From: Gamsiella multidivaricata
Lineage: Eukaryota > Mortierellomycota > Mortierellomycetes > Mortierellales > Mortierellaceae
Assembly: GCF_025024155.1 (NCBI RefSeq)
Contig: NW_026251751.1
Location: forward strand, 62,001 to 126,000
Length of the DNA stretch: 64,000 nucleotides
Direction of reading: 5' to 3'
The notes under the pieces were generated by a model, which worked only from the letters and a program-made list of their open reading frames with translations, ran no database searches and was not told the origin of the DNA. The position numbers and the translations under genes are program-made. Shown here piece after piece: positions 51,322-61,710 of the stretch. Numbering within the stretch: position 1 is the stretch's first letter; each line of letters begins with the position of its first letter.

Positions 51322-51656
51322 GAGGAGGAGGATGAGGGAGACAGAAGGAAGAAAGAAAGTTGAGGTCCAGAAAGGAGCACAAAAGAGGCAAAGGAGAAGG
51401 ACAGAGTGGCGCCAGCACCACCACACTCAAGTCGAACCGTAACCGTAACCGTAACCGCCTGCAAGGTAAGCACTATTCCTCTGCATATGGACTCATTCAT
51501 GACACTGCGAGTCTCGATCTACTTGCTCACAGGGCTTTTTTTCTTTTGTGCTGGACACTAGACAGTGCATCAAAGCCCCAGCAGCCGGGTCGTAGGCCAC
51601 CGGCCTCCCCATTCGATCGCTTTGAGAACAGCATCAAGGCCCACGAACGACGATGA
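49880..51656 (+). other. Gene-poor stretch with scattered exon-like pieces and a long A-rich tract
   Basis: Exon-like pieces with consensus splice sites: about 50494-50570 (ends ACAAAG then GTACG), 50681-50791 (IRPSNAPQLGSERERARRPI, ends AAAGAG then GTAAGT) and 51420-51465 joined to 51563-51656 (RNRNRNRLQ joined to DSASKPQQPGRRPPASPF, stop TGA). I cannot join them into one gene. The tract 51149-51315 is almost pure A with (ACCAAAAA)n units. A decayed gene or an orphan gene with short exons are both possible. Confidence 0.25.
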
Positions 51657-52618
51657 CAGCGACATCGACAGCGACACTGACATCCAGAGCAGTATCAAGC
51701 ACCCGAAAACGACATAGTCGTTTTGTAAAAAAAAAAAAAAAAAAAAGCATGGGCAGCAGCAGCAACAATAGCACTGAAGCAGGCGCAGGAGCGGTAGGCG
51801 GAGCACAATTCAAGGTCGAGACAAATAGAACTACAGAGCAATAGTCAAGAGGACTTATCATCCAGAGTAATCGATTCCAAAATGGTGCATTCGAGGAGCG
51901 CCATAGGCGGCTTCTTCCAGGGCTTCGTATACGATCACGGAGCTGTAGTTGATCTCAGGACGTCGTAAAAACTATACAACACATATCGCAGGCTCTTGTT
52001 CATTCAGACATCAGTCATTCTGTAGTGGCCATTACACAATACAGTGCCCTTGAATAAAGCAAAGACTCCGAAGTAAAAAAAATGAAAACATTTTGGAACC
52101 AAGTAAACGGCTCTTCAGAAAAGCGTAATCATCTGCTACCCTTTACAAGAAGAGAATATAGAAAGAGTTGTCGATGGGCAAAGGAATGCAATATACGTTT
52201 CATAGCACTTTGGCACAAAGAACCGACCGAAACACGAAACGTTGCCTCAACTCCAGAGAAAGGACACTTCCCCGGTTCTCTCTTTACCCAAAGCGATTTG
52301 GTTGGGTCAGAAATCGAAGCACACAACCAGACGCCATTACAAAGCTAAAATAGAGTCAATGTCGAAATGCGCCTTTGCAATAGAAAGTTGAAGGTAATGG
52401 ACTCACAGTCAGCCTGCGGACCAAACCATTTCAGTTATCTTGAGCCTTGGATGAAAACACATGCAGCCTGGCAACAACATGGTGACCTTGTTTTTGGTAC
52501 GTACAGTGAATAAAGACCGAGAGAAGAGAAGGAAGGGAGGGAGCATAAAGGGTCGACAATAGATGTCGGACGCGATCTCTGTAGCTTTGCTACGGGGAGC
52601 GTATGATTTTTTTTTTTA

Positions 52619-52653
<35 letters not shown>

Positions 52654-52742
52654 TAGTAGCAGTAGCAGTAGTGAGAGTAGGATCGTTCACAAGGTGCTTT
52701 CGTAACTTTCATCGGAGCAGACCCTTTAGAGCAAAAAACAGA
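51657..52742. other. Spacer, no gene seen
   Basis: Contains poly(A) at 51727-51746 and an AGC/TAG trinucleotide microsatellite at about 52620-52672. An 88-codon plus-strand frame (52082-52348) shows no motif and no promoter context. Confidence 0.4.
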
Positions 52743-53610
52743 ATCCTACCACGTTCCAGCATTACTTCCCCGGCCTGACAATACATTCCGATAGTATTTC
52801 GTCCCCACCGGCACATGCAGAGGTTTGGCGTGGAACGAAAGTTTACAGGTCATAGCACCATCCTGGAGCTCTAGATCGATCATGAATGTGGATAAGCAGA
52901 GGCGCTTCTTAATCGACTGTTCTTCTTCCGTCGTATACAGCTTGCTTGGAGCCACGGCTTGCATGGCACCGGAAGATAGAGGCCGATGATCGAGTGCTTT
53001 GATATCAACACACAGTTTCTGTATGATGTCGACACATGAGCAGGACTTCTTCCCTATAAAACGTTCGGTGACTCCTGCTTTTGTTCCCCTGAGCTGAACG
53101 TACGTAAGAACCCACAGTTCTCGCGCGCCAGGGTGATGCTGCTGCTGGCAATCTGGGTGTATCCCCCCATGTCGAGCTCAACAAGATCGCACAAGAGGGA
53201 GCACGCGCCTGTTCTCTAGGCCCTAAGTTTCCGAACAATGTGTTCTTGGCGCGAACCATTCCCAGTTGATGAATGACCAGCGTGGGTTCCTTATAGGTCC
53301 TTCGATTACAGACTTTCCAGACCCTCGAGAGCGTCCAAAGATATCATTTGGCACTCCTGTGGCTGTCGATAGAAGATCACTTAGGTAAATCGTAGCCGTG
53401 GCACCATTTCTTATCATCTCCTGAAGCTGTGAGGTATCTCAGAGGGTGTCTGTGAGGGCAAGAGATCGTAGTTGGGCAGTGTGGTTGAGAAGCTAGGCAT
53501 CATTGTTCCACTTTGTATCGAGGGAACCGAGGGTCATGGCATGCTCGCCGTATTTGTGAATTTGTGTCCGCTCGTGCCTGCACAGGCGCAGTTCTTGATA
53601 GATATAAAGT
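52743..53610 (-). pseudogene. LRR (F-box-type) gene remnant with in-frame stops
   Basis: From about 53556 one minus-strand frame reads EHAMTLGSLDTKWNNDA, stop, LLNHTAQLRSLALTDTL, stop, DTSQLQEMIRNGATATIYL and on. This is the texture of the LRR part of fungal F-box proteins, interrupted by two stop codons. Further down, ACSLLCDLVELDMGGYTQIA, then ITLARENCGFLR, looks like another LRR unit. After a possible intron 53018-52744 is fully open (KLCVDIKALDHRPL, KRLCLSTFMIDLELQDG). Family assignment is by pattern, without alignment. Together with the F-box fragment 5 kb away it suggests decayed members of one family. Confidence 0.45.
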
Positions 53611-54015
53611 CAACCAAACATCGTTCTAGACTTGGTTGACAAGGATGTCGGCCCTGAGCAAGGGAGTTTCGCGCACCGGGTACCTGGATTTGGGCATGCA
53701 CTCAGGTCTCAGGTCTGAGAGCAATGTGGCTTTTTGCCTGAAATTATGAACACAAAAACAACTCTACCCTGTTCAGGCACGGAAAGAACGAGCCCCGCTC
53801 GCGTTCGTTCTTCTCACAACCAACAACCTGTCGTCTTTGACTCCTCCATCAGGTTACATAGCCCAGCTACACTTTCCCTCTCGAAAGCGAGAAAAAAGGT
53901 ACCTCGGCCCTCCTCATCACAGCAGAGTTCGCAGAGAGGACACGGAGGACTTTGTTTCTGATCAACTCTCGCCTTGTGTAATTCCTCTAGTGTGTAAGCG
54001 CGTTTGCGTCTAACA
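53611..54015. other. Upstream region of the PPR gene
   Basis: No gene seen; presumably promoter and leader of the PPR gene. Confidence 0.4.
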
Positions 54016-57000
54016 ATGTCCTCGACCATGTCCTTGGTCAGGCGAGGATCCGGTGCCACCTCGAGATCTGACCTAGAGTCCCTGCTCACGGATGCCAGAA
54101 TGACGCGCCACTGGATCCGTTCCTTCCATAGAATGACCCTCCACCCACACCTTTATCAACCAACAAGGCATCCGGGGCGTCTCAACAGCATAGCCAGGAC
54201 TTCTTCAGCTGCCTCTCTCCGCCCCATGTTCAGTCGGCGCCCAGCAGGAAGGCGGTGGCCATTTGGGTCACCAACTAACGATGCACCCAAATTCCGAATC
54301 TTGGAGGGACAAGGAGAAAGACACCGGTTAGGCGACAACGATTTCAATCCGTTCATCAACTATCCCACCTCCGCCAATGTGAAACTGCTTCCTGCCACAT
54401 ATGTGGATGGGATCGATACCAGGAAAGCGCCAGCTGAAACGTCAACATCTTTCAACGGATTCTGGACCGTCGACTCTTTGCCGCTGATAACGACGTACAA
54501 TCGTTCGGACATCTTGAGAGCTGACGGAAAGCCGGATCGCAGCCCTACTGCTTCTTCAACAACACTGGACGGAGTCCTCCTAGGGGGAGGATCATCCGAA
54601 GAGTCGATACTTGACAAGGTTACCGGCCTGCCTTGGCTTACAGGAGCCGCCAACTCAACCCACGCATCACAGTCAGCAACGCAAACGATATGGCCCTTCG
54701 AGACGTACCGACTGGACTCGACCCAAGCCGCCATGGCCGAGAAGCTGGTGCAAATGATCGTCAATCAATCCGGAACCCTGAGTCAACAGGAGTTTACAAG
54801 CGATCTACAAAAAATAGGAAAACTGACTCTCCTGCGATGGGGGCTACCCTTGGCGTTCGTGGACTCGGCTCCGCATCAGCAGGATGTCATCAGCACAGGA
54901 CTAGATACCTTGATCTCCACCCTTCCTCGGTCAACTAGCGGCGAGACATGGGCAGGACCATTGGTGGACGTGTTGGAAAAGTACAGCATGCTGCAATCCG
55001 TGGATCGCGTATGCCTCGCCTGTTTATTTCACTATGTTTCCAGCGACAAGTCCGAGGTCTTGCAGGAGCAACGTCTATCACGAGTAAACGCTACGGAGAA
55101 AGTTCGTCAGATGCGCAGTGCCAGGCGAATCGATGTTGAGGAATGGTGGAATCAGACGAGGCGGTTTCGGTTGCAGCTTGCACTAGCACGGGAAACTGGA
55201 ATTATGCCAGCCGAGTCGGAATACGTGGCATTCATGCAAAGCTGCCAGAGAGCGGGTCAGGTCCGTGAGGTGGAGTTGACGTTCCATCACTATTTGGACT
55301 TTCACCAGAACGCACGGCAACCGCAGTCTTTGCAGCAACACCAACACCAACAGTCCAATGCAGAGCAGCCGAGCGAGCAAATCTACCGCGAGTACATCAA
55401 GACTCTCGTACGTATGGGGCGTATGGACCAGGCGCAGGATGTTTTCAACAGTATGAAGCGTAGAGGCGTATACCCTTCAGTGATCACATTCGGAGCAATG
55501 CTCGACGGCTATGGACGGCAGATGGATCTTCGAAAGATGAGGCAGGTTCTTGTGTCACTTCGTTCCGCTGGACACCTCCCGACGCTCGAGATGTATACGT
55601 CCATGATGGCCAATTATATCAAGGCAGGAGAGTTGAAACGAGCCGATGAGGTCTATCGCCAGCTTCTCGACAGGTCGGACATTATCATGGATAAGCAGAG
55701 CAAGAACGTGGTGGACAACCTCAAGAGGTTGGGGGGAGGTCAACATGTTCAGGACGATAACCTCCCACTGGAGAATGAGCATCCGGATCCTGTACTGACA
55801 GAACTTAGGAGGATGCCCAATTTGGAGCGCTTGAACTCTGTGATTCACTATAACCACAAGCTGAAACGATATGCGGATGGGATGAACATGCCCCAGTTCG
55901 TCCAGTCGTACAGGCAGCTTATTGGAGAGGGACTAAGGCCGAATTCGATCACCTTTAACATTCTTCTGGGAGCTCTATCAAAGGCTGGTCAAATCGAAGA
56001 CGGATTGAAAGTGCTGGAGCTCATGAAGACGACCGAGGAAGGGCAGCCTGATGTGGTGAGCTTTTCTACTTTGATCGCCAGTGCGGTGGAGCAGGAAAAA
56101 GTGGAACTAGGCTGGACTCTTTACGACGAGATGCGAATGCGGTCGATCAAACCTAGCGTGTATACCTATGTTTCATTGATCGAGATGGTGGCGCTTGATC
56201 CTTCCAACAAGCGCGGTCGTGCCATCATGAAAAAGCATGCTGTCCGCGGTAACCACCAGGTCCGTTTCCCGGTCAAAACGCAAATCGAGGATTTGGTCGG
56301 GCTTGGTTTCGCTGGAGAACTCTACAACCAGCTTTTAAATCAAGGACTCGAGCCGAATCAGCACGTATTCGGTGGATTACTGAACCTAACTGTACATGGA
56401 GGGTTCGCGGATCTGGCGCAACATGTCTATCAGGAGATGATTTACAAAAAGATCGAGCCAAACACCGCCATCATGACGACGCTTATCAAGGGCTTTGCGA
56501 TCCGGAGGGACTTTGAGTCTGGCTGGAAGGTGTGGAGGCATATGATCGACACGGACATCCCAAGAAACGTCATCACATACCACCATCTGATTCGACTTTG
56601 TGAACGGTCGTTGCCAGACCCAATCGGGATGGCTAAGATGCTTGACTTGCCCTTTCCTGACATTAAGGACATGGCCCCCAAGACCTCCGAGGCCAAGAGA
56701 GGCAGCCTGAACGACACAGGCGAAACCAGCGAAAAGGAAGCGGAGAAGCCGGTCAAGAAGACCGGTCGACCCAAACTGATGAAGAAACTTACGCCAGAGG
56801 AAAAGCGCCAGCACCAGGAGGAGAGACATCAGACCAAGAAACAAAGACGACTGGAAGGGAAGCGGGTGAGGGAGATTGCTGAGTATGCGAACAAGATGCC
56901 GCAGATGATCTGGATAGAGATTCGCAGCCAGATGGCCCTCGACCATGTCCACTGGCCGCGCGTGCAGCAGTTTCGAAAGAGCATTGTCGATCGCGGCATT

Positions 57001-57477
57001 TGGGACCCCATCGAGAGGGAGGCTGGACCGGTGATGTCGATCACGGCAGCTGCAGAGGCGGCGGCAGAAACAAATGTCCATGGCAAGGGATCAGGAACGG
57101 GATCGGAGTCACAGAACAACAGGTCTCGCGCCAATATTTCATCCACTGGGACCGACCTCACGAGCACAACCTACAGCAATGGTTCGTCAACTGATGCACG
57201 GGCTGTGATACTGAAAGAGATTTACGCTGGTGGTGGGCATCTTTATAAGCCCAAGCGAGGCGCACGCTGGAACATGTTACTGAAGTGGGATGTCGAGAGC
57301 AAGGTGCCGATGTTGATGAGGGATGCGAAGGTGGCATCTGCGAGCAAGGGGAATGGTGGCAGCGACAGCGGTCGCCACGAGGGCGAGGTGGGCGGTAGTG
57401 GCCACCATGACAGTAGTAGCGATAGTAGCCCGTTTGAGGGTGACGAAAGAAGTGGACGTGCCACTTCATCGGTATAG
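54016..57477 (+). CDS. Pentatricopeptide-repeat (PPR) protein, probably mitochondrial, 1,153 aa
   Basis: Intronless. PPR proteins bind organellar RNA and act in its stability or translation. ATG 54016 gives a basic, Ser/Arg-rich N-terminus (SLVRRGSGATSRSDL, then RHWIRSFHR) typical of mitochondrial targeting; the frame is open a few codons further upstream. About eight to ten PPR units lie between residues about 410 and 870: YIKTLVRMGRMDQAQDVFN, SVITFGAMLDGYGRQMDL, SITFNILLGALSKAGQIEDG, DVVSFSTLIASAVEQEKVE and NTAIMTTLIKGFAIRRDFES. A Lys/Glu-rich helical linker (TPEEKRQHQEERHQTKK) and a C-terminal region (LYKPKRGARWNMLLKWDVE) follow. It resembles long fungal PPR translation factors, but I cannot assign an orthologue. 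Confidence 0.9.
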   Translation: MSSTMSLVRRGSGATSRSDLESLLTDARMTRHWIRSFHRMTLHPHLYQPTRHPGRLNSIARTSSAASLRPMFSRRPAGRRWPFGSPTNDAPKFRILEGQGERHRLGDNDFNPFINYPTSANVKLLPATYVDGIDTRKAPAETSTSFNGFWTVDSLPLITTYNRSDILRADGKPDRSPTASSTTLDGVLLGGGSSEESILDKVTGLPWLTGAANSTHASQSATQTIWPFETYRLDSTQAAMAEKLVQMIVNQSGTLSQQEFTSDLQKIGKLTLLRWGLPLAFVDSAPHQQDVISTGLDTLISTLPRSTSGETWAGPLVDVLEKYSMLQSVDRVCLACLFHYVSSDKSEVLQEQRLSRVNATEKVRQMRSARRIDVEEWWNQTRRFRLQLALARETGIMPAESEYVAFMQSCQRAGQVREVELTFHHYLDFHQNARQPQSLQQHQHQQSNAEQPSEQIYREYIKTLVRMGRMDQAQDVFNSMKRRGVYPSVITFGAMLDGYGRQMDLRKMRQVLVSLRSAGHLPTLEMYTSMMANYIKAGELKRADEVYRQLLDRSDIIMDKQSKNVVDNLKRLGGGQHVQDDNLPLENEHPDPVLTELRRMPNLERLNSVIHYNHKLKRYADGMNMPQFVQSYRQLIGEGLRPNSITFNILLGALSKAGQIEDGLKVLELMKTTEEGQPDVVSFSTLIASAVEQEKVELGWTLYDEMRMRSIKPSVYTYVSLIEMVALDPSNKRGRAIMKKHAVRGNHQVRFPVKTQIEDLVGLGFAGELYNQLLNQGLEPNQHVFGGLLNLTVHGGFADLAQHVYQEMIYKKIEPNTAIMTTLIKGFAIRRDFESGWKVWRHMIDTDIPRNVITYHHLIRLCERSLPDPIGMAKMLDLPFPDIKDMAPKTSEAKRGSLNDTGETSEKEAEKPVKKTGRPKLMKKLTPEEKRQHQEERHQTKKQRRLEGKRVREIAEYANKMPQMIWIEIRSQMALDHVHWPRVQQFRKSIVDRGIWDPIEREAGPVMSITAAAEAAAETNVHGKGSGTGSESQNNRSRANISSTGTDLTSTTYSNGSSTDARAVILKEIYAGGGHLYKPKRGARWNMLLKWDVESKVPMLMRDAKVASASKGNGGSDSGRHEGEVGGSGHHDSSSDSSPFEGDERSGRATSSV

Positions 57478-57972
57478 ATCACTAAAGGACCTTTGTATGT
57501 ACAGTATACCTAAAACTCTAAAAAGACTCTATAAAAGACACCACTTGAACACACCCTTGTGTAAACACGACATGTGTACGTTCCTGAAACGGGTTGTGCC
57601 TGAGTTCAACATGAAAGTGGTGCCCATGAAAAAAGAAGGGGACGATTCGCTCCGTATCTGAGTACGCATCTCCTTGTGGTCAGAGCAACATCGACTATAC
57701 TACAAAACCAGAAAGAGACCATTTGCAGCGCGTGGGATAACCCGATCCTTGACGATTTTCCTTTTTTTTTTTTTTTTTTCAATGTTTTTTTTCTTTTTTT
57801 TATTAGAAAGAAGGGAATTTATTTGTCCCTTTTATATACATTTGAATATGGTGGAGTACATGGAAGAAGGAGAGTCTAAGTTCGCGAATGGTCACCGTGG
57901 ATTGCTGTCTTCTCACGCGTGCCGATACCCGGGGTTGTGATGACTATCGTCCGGTGACCTGGCAAGTTTGAG
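57478..57972. other. Spacer between convergent PPR and DUF3759 genes
   Basis: Holds two 3' regions. Poly(T) at 57760-57779 and 57784-57800. No gene seen. Confidence 0.5.
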
Positions 57973-58263
57973 TTACTCGTACTTCTCCTCGTAGATGCGC
58001 TCGGCGTTCTTCTTGGCCTGGTGCTTGGCCTTCTCGCGGTCAAGGAAGTCAAGGCCCTTGGTCTCGAAGAGCTTGTCGGTCTCGGCGGCGGCCATGGCGG
58101 CGAAGATCTCCTTGGTAAGCTTGTGCTTCTCGCCGGGCTGCTTGTCCTCGTACGACTTCATGGCCTCGAAAGCGGCGGCGCCGGCAATGAGCTCGTGGGA
58201 CCAAGAGGACGAGTGGGTCTGCTCGCCGTAAACTTCTTCGTGGTGGCTTCCGAATCCGAACAT
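57973..58263 (-). CDS. DUF3759 / CipC-like protein, 96 aa
   Basis: Small cytosolic protein of the fungal CipC family (DUF3759), first noted as induced by concanamycin in Aspergillus; biochemical role unknown. The frame runs from ATG at 58263 (MFGFGSHHEEVYGE) to TAA at 57973. SHELIAGAAAFEAMKSYE, the AAAETDKLFETKGLDFLD block and the basic EKAKHQAKKNAERIYEEKY end match the family. Length is normal. Codon use is strongly C/G-biased at third positions, as in HSP70, suggesting high expression. A TATA box lies 110 bp upstream. The open frame extends further upstream only through low-complexity leader. Confidence 0.92.
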   Translation of the reverse strand: MFGFGSHHEEVYGEQTHSSSWSHELIAGAAAFEAMKSYEDKQPGEKHKLTKEIFAAMAAAETDKLFETKGLDFLDREKAKHQAKKNAERIYEEKYE

Positions 58264-58372
58264 GGTTGATGTATGTGAGTGTGGGGTAGGGGTTGGGTTG
58301 GAGGTGTGAGAGAAATGTGGAGATGAGAGTGAAGAGAAGAAAAAAAAAATGAACGAGGAAAGTGGGGGAGTC

Positions 58373-58378
58373 TTTATA
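58373..58378 (-). promoter_or_regulatory. TATA box of the DUF3759 gene
   Basis: TATAAA within GATATAAAGACT on the minus strand, 110 bp before the ATG, followed by a pyrimidine-rich leader. Confidence 0.55.
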
Positions 58379-61018
58379 TCAGGAAAAACCGAGAAGGTCG
58401 GTGTTGTTGGCGAGGTGTAGATTGATGAAGGCAATCGGAGCAAAACAATAAAGACTCCACTCGAGAGCATAACGCGCAACGAAAAGAGACTAATGGTGCT
58501 TACTGAAGGACTCCTCAGGTTGCGCGCGCGTTGCAATAAAAGTTAAAAATAATAATGTTAGGATCCTGGGCCTGGATCCACGTACACGAGTGTCCACGAA
58601 TGGACGAACCCCTGTGTTGGGCAGCGGCCCACAGCCCAAAGGAGATGGATCGAGAACGCTTTTTTGGAACAGCGGGCAGGAAAAAAGTGAGGCGTGTTGT
58701 CCAGGAGCAAGGAAGCAGCGGCCCAGATTCGCCGCTGCTGATTGGCCAATGGATACGGAAAATCGTCCGCGAATTGAGCAGCGGCACAAAAGCATCCAAA
58801 GAGGAAGGAGTGGACCACACGCCAAACCTTCTTGCCAAAAACGAATAAGGAGCGGAGGGAAAAAGATAATGCGTTTTGGAGCATCTTCCCCCTGCCCCCC
58901 CCCCGGTGCTCCCCAGGACTGGGCTTACATTAGACTGCTCCGGCCGGGTCTCTTAAGCGGATTGGATTGCTCCACAACACCATAACCCCCTCCTATGTAA
59001 AGAAACATGCAAATCCCATGTCCTTGAGGAAAAAAGAAACATGCCACAACCAATCTTTTGCTGTATGCGTCTCGCAGGCATAACAAGGTACATGTATCGC
59101 ATTTGGGACGATATATCAGTTTCTCACTTCTGCTCGCCCATTCCCCCTCCCTCCCCTTTCTGCATAGGCACGTCTGCCACAGCCCGAACATGCGCATTTT
59201 ATGCCCTCACACGTACACCAATTAGAACGGTCCTCATTGAACATATTTCACAGATTAATAATCTCCCAGACCACACAGCACTCAGGATTAAAATGAGGCT
59301 GGGTTGGTTGGGCCAATAGACTAACGACTGCAATACACCCTTCAGCTTTTCTACTCTCCCTCGCTCCTCGGGGAAGGGGAGACCAAAGTCCTAAACATAC
59401 CACCCTCCGGACGGGCTCTGCGCGCCTTCTTGCTGTTGTATAGATCACGCCAGTGACGCTTCTCAAGCGTCTCATCGTCCTCCCCCCCCCAAATTTTTGA
59501 CAAAAGACGTCTTCTTCTTCGTCAGAAATTCGCAGAACAACTAATTGTAGTTCAGACGAAAGCCTAAATGTATCAGAGGCACCAAGAGTTCGCCATTAGG
59601 GTTCCAGTTAACTGGTGTTTTGAGCTCGACGGTCGAAAAAGTTGGTTTGACAGAGGTCCAAAGTATTTCATGTACTGGAACCAAATGCTTCAATCATGCC
59701 TTTCCAGTCTTTCGTTGGAGCATGAGCTAGCGCAGCCTGAACTCCTTCGACGACTCCTATGTACTGTGTGAACCGTCAGCACACAGGATCGATGATGCGT
59801 TCAGAGGAACTCCAGAGCTCAGCAGTAAGAGTAGAACATGGGATAACGGGACTCGTGAGACAGAGGATATCGTAGAGACGTAGCCATGAAGGACTCACTC
59901 ATGTTGGTGAACCTCGACGAGATATTGACAGTTTGAAGACCCTGCTGGTGTGATTCCTAAATGAAAAAAAAGTGAGTGCCAATCCAACCAAGTAACAAGT
60001 AGTAACTGAAGGGTCTCTTGAAGTGTCATACAGTATATAGGATCAAGTTAGGGATAACAGCACGGAGGACTCGGAATTGGAGGAGTTGGAACGAGAACGC
60101 TGAGAAATTATATAGGGTCACTGCGCTTAATAAAGAGAGCGCGTCTTGATCAGCAGCATGGAAAAGCAGATGTTCCAGTTAGAATAAAGTAGTGGATCGC
60201 GACGTGTTAGTTGAGGATTTCATGCTTGGTGCACAATGGCTGCATACTTTTAAGCAGGCTAGACAAAAAAAAACCACCCATAATTAAAGCGAACACGGCA
60301 ACACAGACCTCAGTTTTTCTAGGACTACTGCATTGAGCTTTCAGATAAGTCTATCAGAGGCCGACTCAACCTTGGGGAGACCAGTTCGAGTGTAAATGCT
60401 TGTTTGTGATTGCAAGGTGGCGGAAGCAAAAAGATGAATAAAGGAAAGAGGAGAAAGATGACTGAGGTGAATAAGCAACAAGGGAATGCAAGCTCAGCGG
60501 CGTGGATGGTCAAGCCCGCAAAAAGGGCCACAAGCGGCCGCTGCTTCACGTAGCACAGAAAAAGGACATTTGAACGTTGCGCGAGCAAACGCCGTATGTT
60601 TACCACCATCTAACCATATAAAGGGTTACCATTGGTGAAGTTTGGCACGGATCCGCGCGAATTGAAGCGAGGCCAATCAGACGCGTTGGTTGACAAGAGC
60701 ACAGCCATGAATCCGTAGCACACGATCTCCTTATCCAGTTACTGGTTGTCTACATGCACCGCATCGAAACGGGAGTCCCAATATGGGCCTGCATCGGCAG
60801 TAAGAAATACTGTGGACATATCACAGTTCTTCATCGCATACACCGCACAATAAAAAAAAAAGATGATGACAGACACTTTCTGATTGTAACAAATGTCGCA
60901 TTGATATGCATAAATGTGTTTATTATTTTGCTTGCAGAGATAATGGTACAGGTATATGGTAGTTCAAATGATGTTTGTGAGATGACTATTAAATATGACT
61001 CTTCAATCGAGCGGTTTC
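58379..61018. other. Long gene-poor spacer
   Basis: No complete gene supported. A minus-strand coding-like stretch (about 59482-59345) reads EDDETLEKRHWRDLYNSKK, ARRARPEGG, and has a GTATGT splice donor after it. It adjoins a run of 9-10 C and has no start; it may be a remnant of an unknown gene. A 94-codon minus-strand frame (60609-60325) is hydrophobic but lacks promoter support. Confidence 0.35.
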
Positions 61019-61603
61019 TTAGAAGGCGAGCAAGGGTTTGTCCATGCCGAGAATATGTGCCAGACTCGATCGACGGCGCTCGTGTTGGGCGGGAGGGGGA
61101 ATTGGCAATCCATCAACATTGCGAGTGATGTTGTTCTTGGCCTGCTCCTCCCTCAGCCTGTCCATGAACAAGGCCTGCGCGCGGGCAACATCCGCATACT
61201 CGCCTCTGAATTCCTCGACCTCGTCACTTGCATCCAGGCTGTTGCGGGAGGGGCCCTTAGATCGGGATCGTGAACGGGAGTGAGAGCGAGATCGGGAGCG
61301 GAAGCGTTCTGCAAAGGCCGCCAGGGTTGAACGGCGGCTTTTGGAGGAATCGGTGGTGTTGGTCTTGGTCAAGGGAATGGTGGTGTTGGTCTTGGTCAAG
61401 GGAATGGTGGTGTTGGTCTTGATCAAGGGAATGGTGGTGTTAGTCTTGGTCAAGGGAATGATGCCGTTCATCTTGGGCTGGGACTCGGATATAGGGTGGA
61501 CGACATGGTCACGGCCACGGTCGTCGGCATCATGGTCGAACTGGATGGAGAGACGGTGGTCGTTGACGGTGGAGCTGGCGTTGTTGGCGACTGTCTGGCT
61601 CAT
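61019..61603 (-). CDS. RS-rich small protein, paralogue A, 194 aa
   Basis: Frame from ATG at 61603 (MSQTVANNASSTVNDH) to TAA at 61019. The N-terminal part includes DADDRGRDHVVHPI. A 9-residue repeat (TTIPLTKTN-type) is present in four copies, encoded by a 27-bp tandem repeat. The block RRSTLAAFAERFRSRSRSHS is followed by Arg-Ser dipeptides. The C-terminal module YADVARAQALFMDRLREEQ, then NNITRNVDGLPIPP, ends in LGMDKPLLAF. The C-terminal module and RS block are shared with the gene at 62459-63022, giving a local duplicate pair. No known domain. RS dipeptides suggest phosphorylation or RNA association, but that is inference. TATA-type sequence lies 100 bp upstream. Confidence 0.8.
   Translation of the reverse strand: MSQTVANNASSTVNDHRLSIQFDHDADDRGRDHVVHPISESQPKMNGIIPLTKTNTTIPLIKTNTTIPLTKTNTTIPLTKTNTTDSSKSRRSTLAAFAERFRSRSRSHSRSRSRSKGPSRNSLDASDEVEEFRGEYADVARAQALFMDRLREEQAKNNITRNVDGLPIPPPAQHERRRSSLAHILGMDKPLLAF
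61344..61460. repeat. 27-bp coding tandem repeat, four copies
   Basis: Plus-strand unit GGTGGTGTTGGTCTTGGTCA plus AGGGAAT repeats four times with one or two substitutions. On the minus strand it encodes TTIPLTKTN-type repeats in paralogue A; paralogue B lacks it. Confidence 0.85.
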
Positions 61604-61702
61604 AGTATAGGGGAAGTTGTCTGTGCTTGGTTGCTTGAGGGGCTGGTTGTGCTTTGGGATGTGTTGAGGTGTGATGGGGAGGAGAGAAGGGAGTTGCGAG
61701 AA

Positions 61703-61710
61703 GTATAAAT
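61703..61710 (-). promoter_or_regulatory. TATA-type element of RS-rich paralogue A
   Basis: TATTTATA on the minus strand, 100 bp upstream of the ATG, followed by a pyrimidine-rich leader. Confidence 0.45.

Noticed and set aside
51429..51452. CCGTAA repeats considered as telomere-like
   Set aside because: Only three to four units, not the CCCTAA telomere repeat, and probably part of an exon encoding Arg-Asn.
50854..51500. Phe-rich minus-strand frames of up to 205 codons
   Set aside because: They arise from translating the poly(A) tract as poly(Phe).
60325..60609. 94-codon hydrophobic minus-strand frame
   Set aside because: The TATA-like sequence is only about 15 bp before the ATG, too close for a normal transcript; no family motif.
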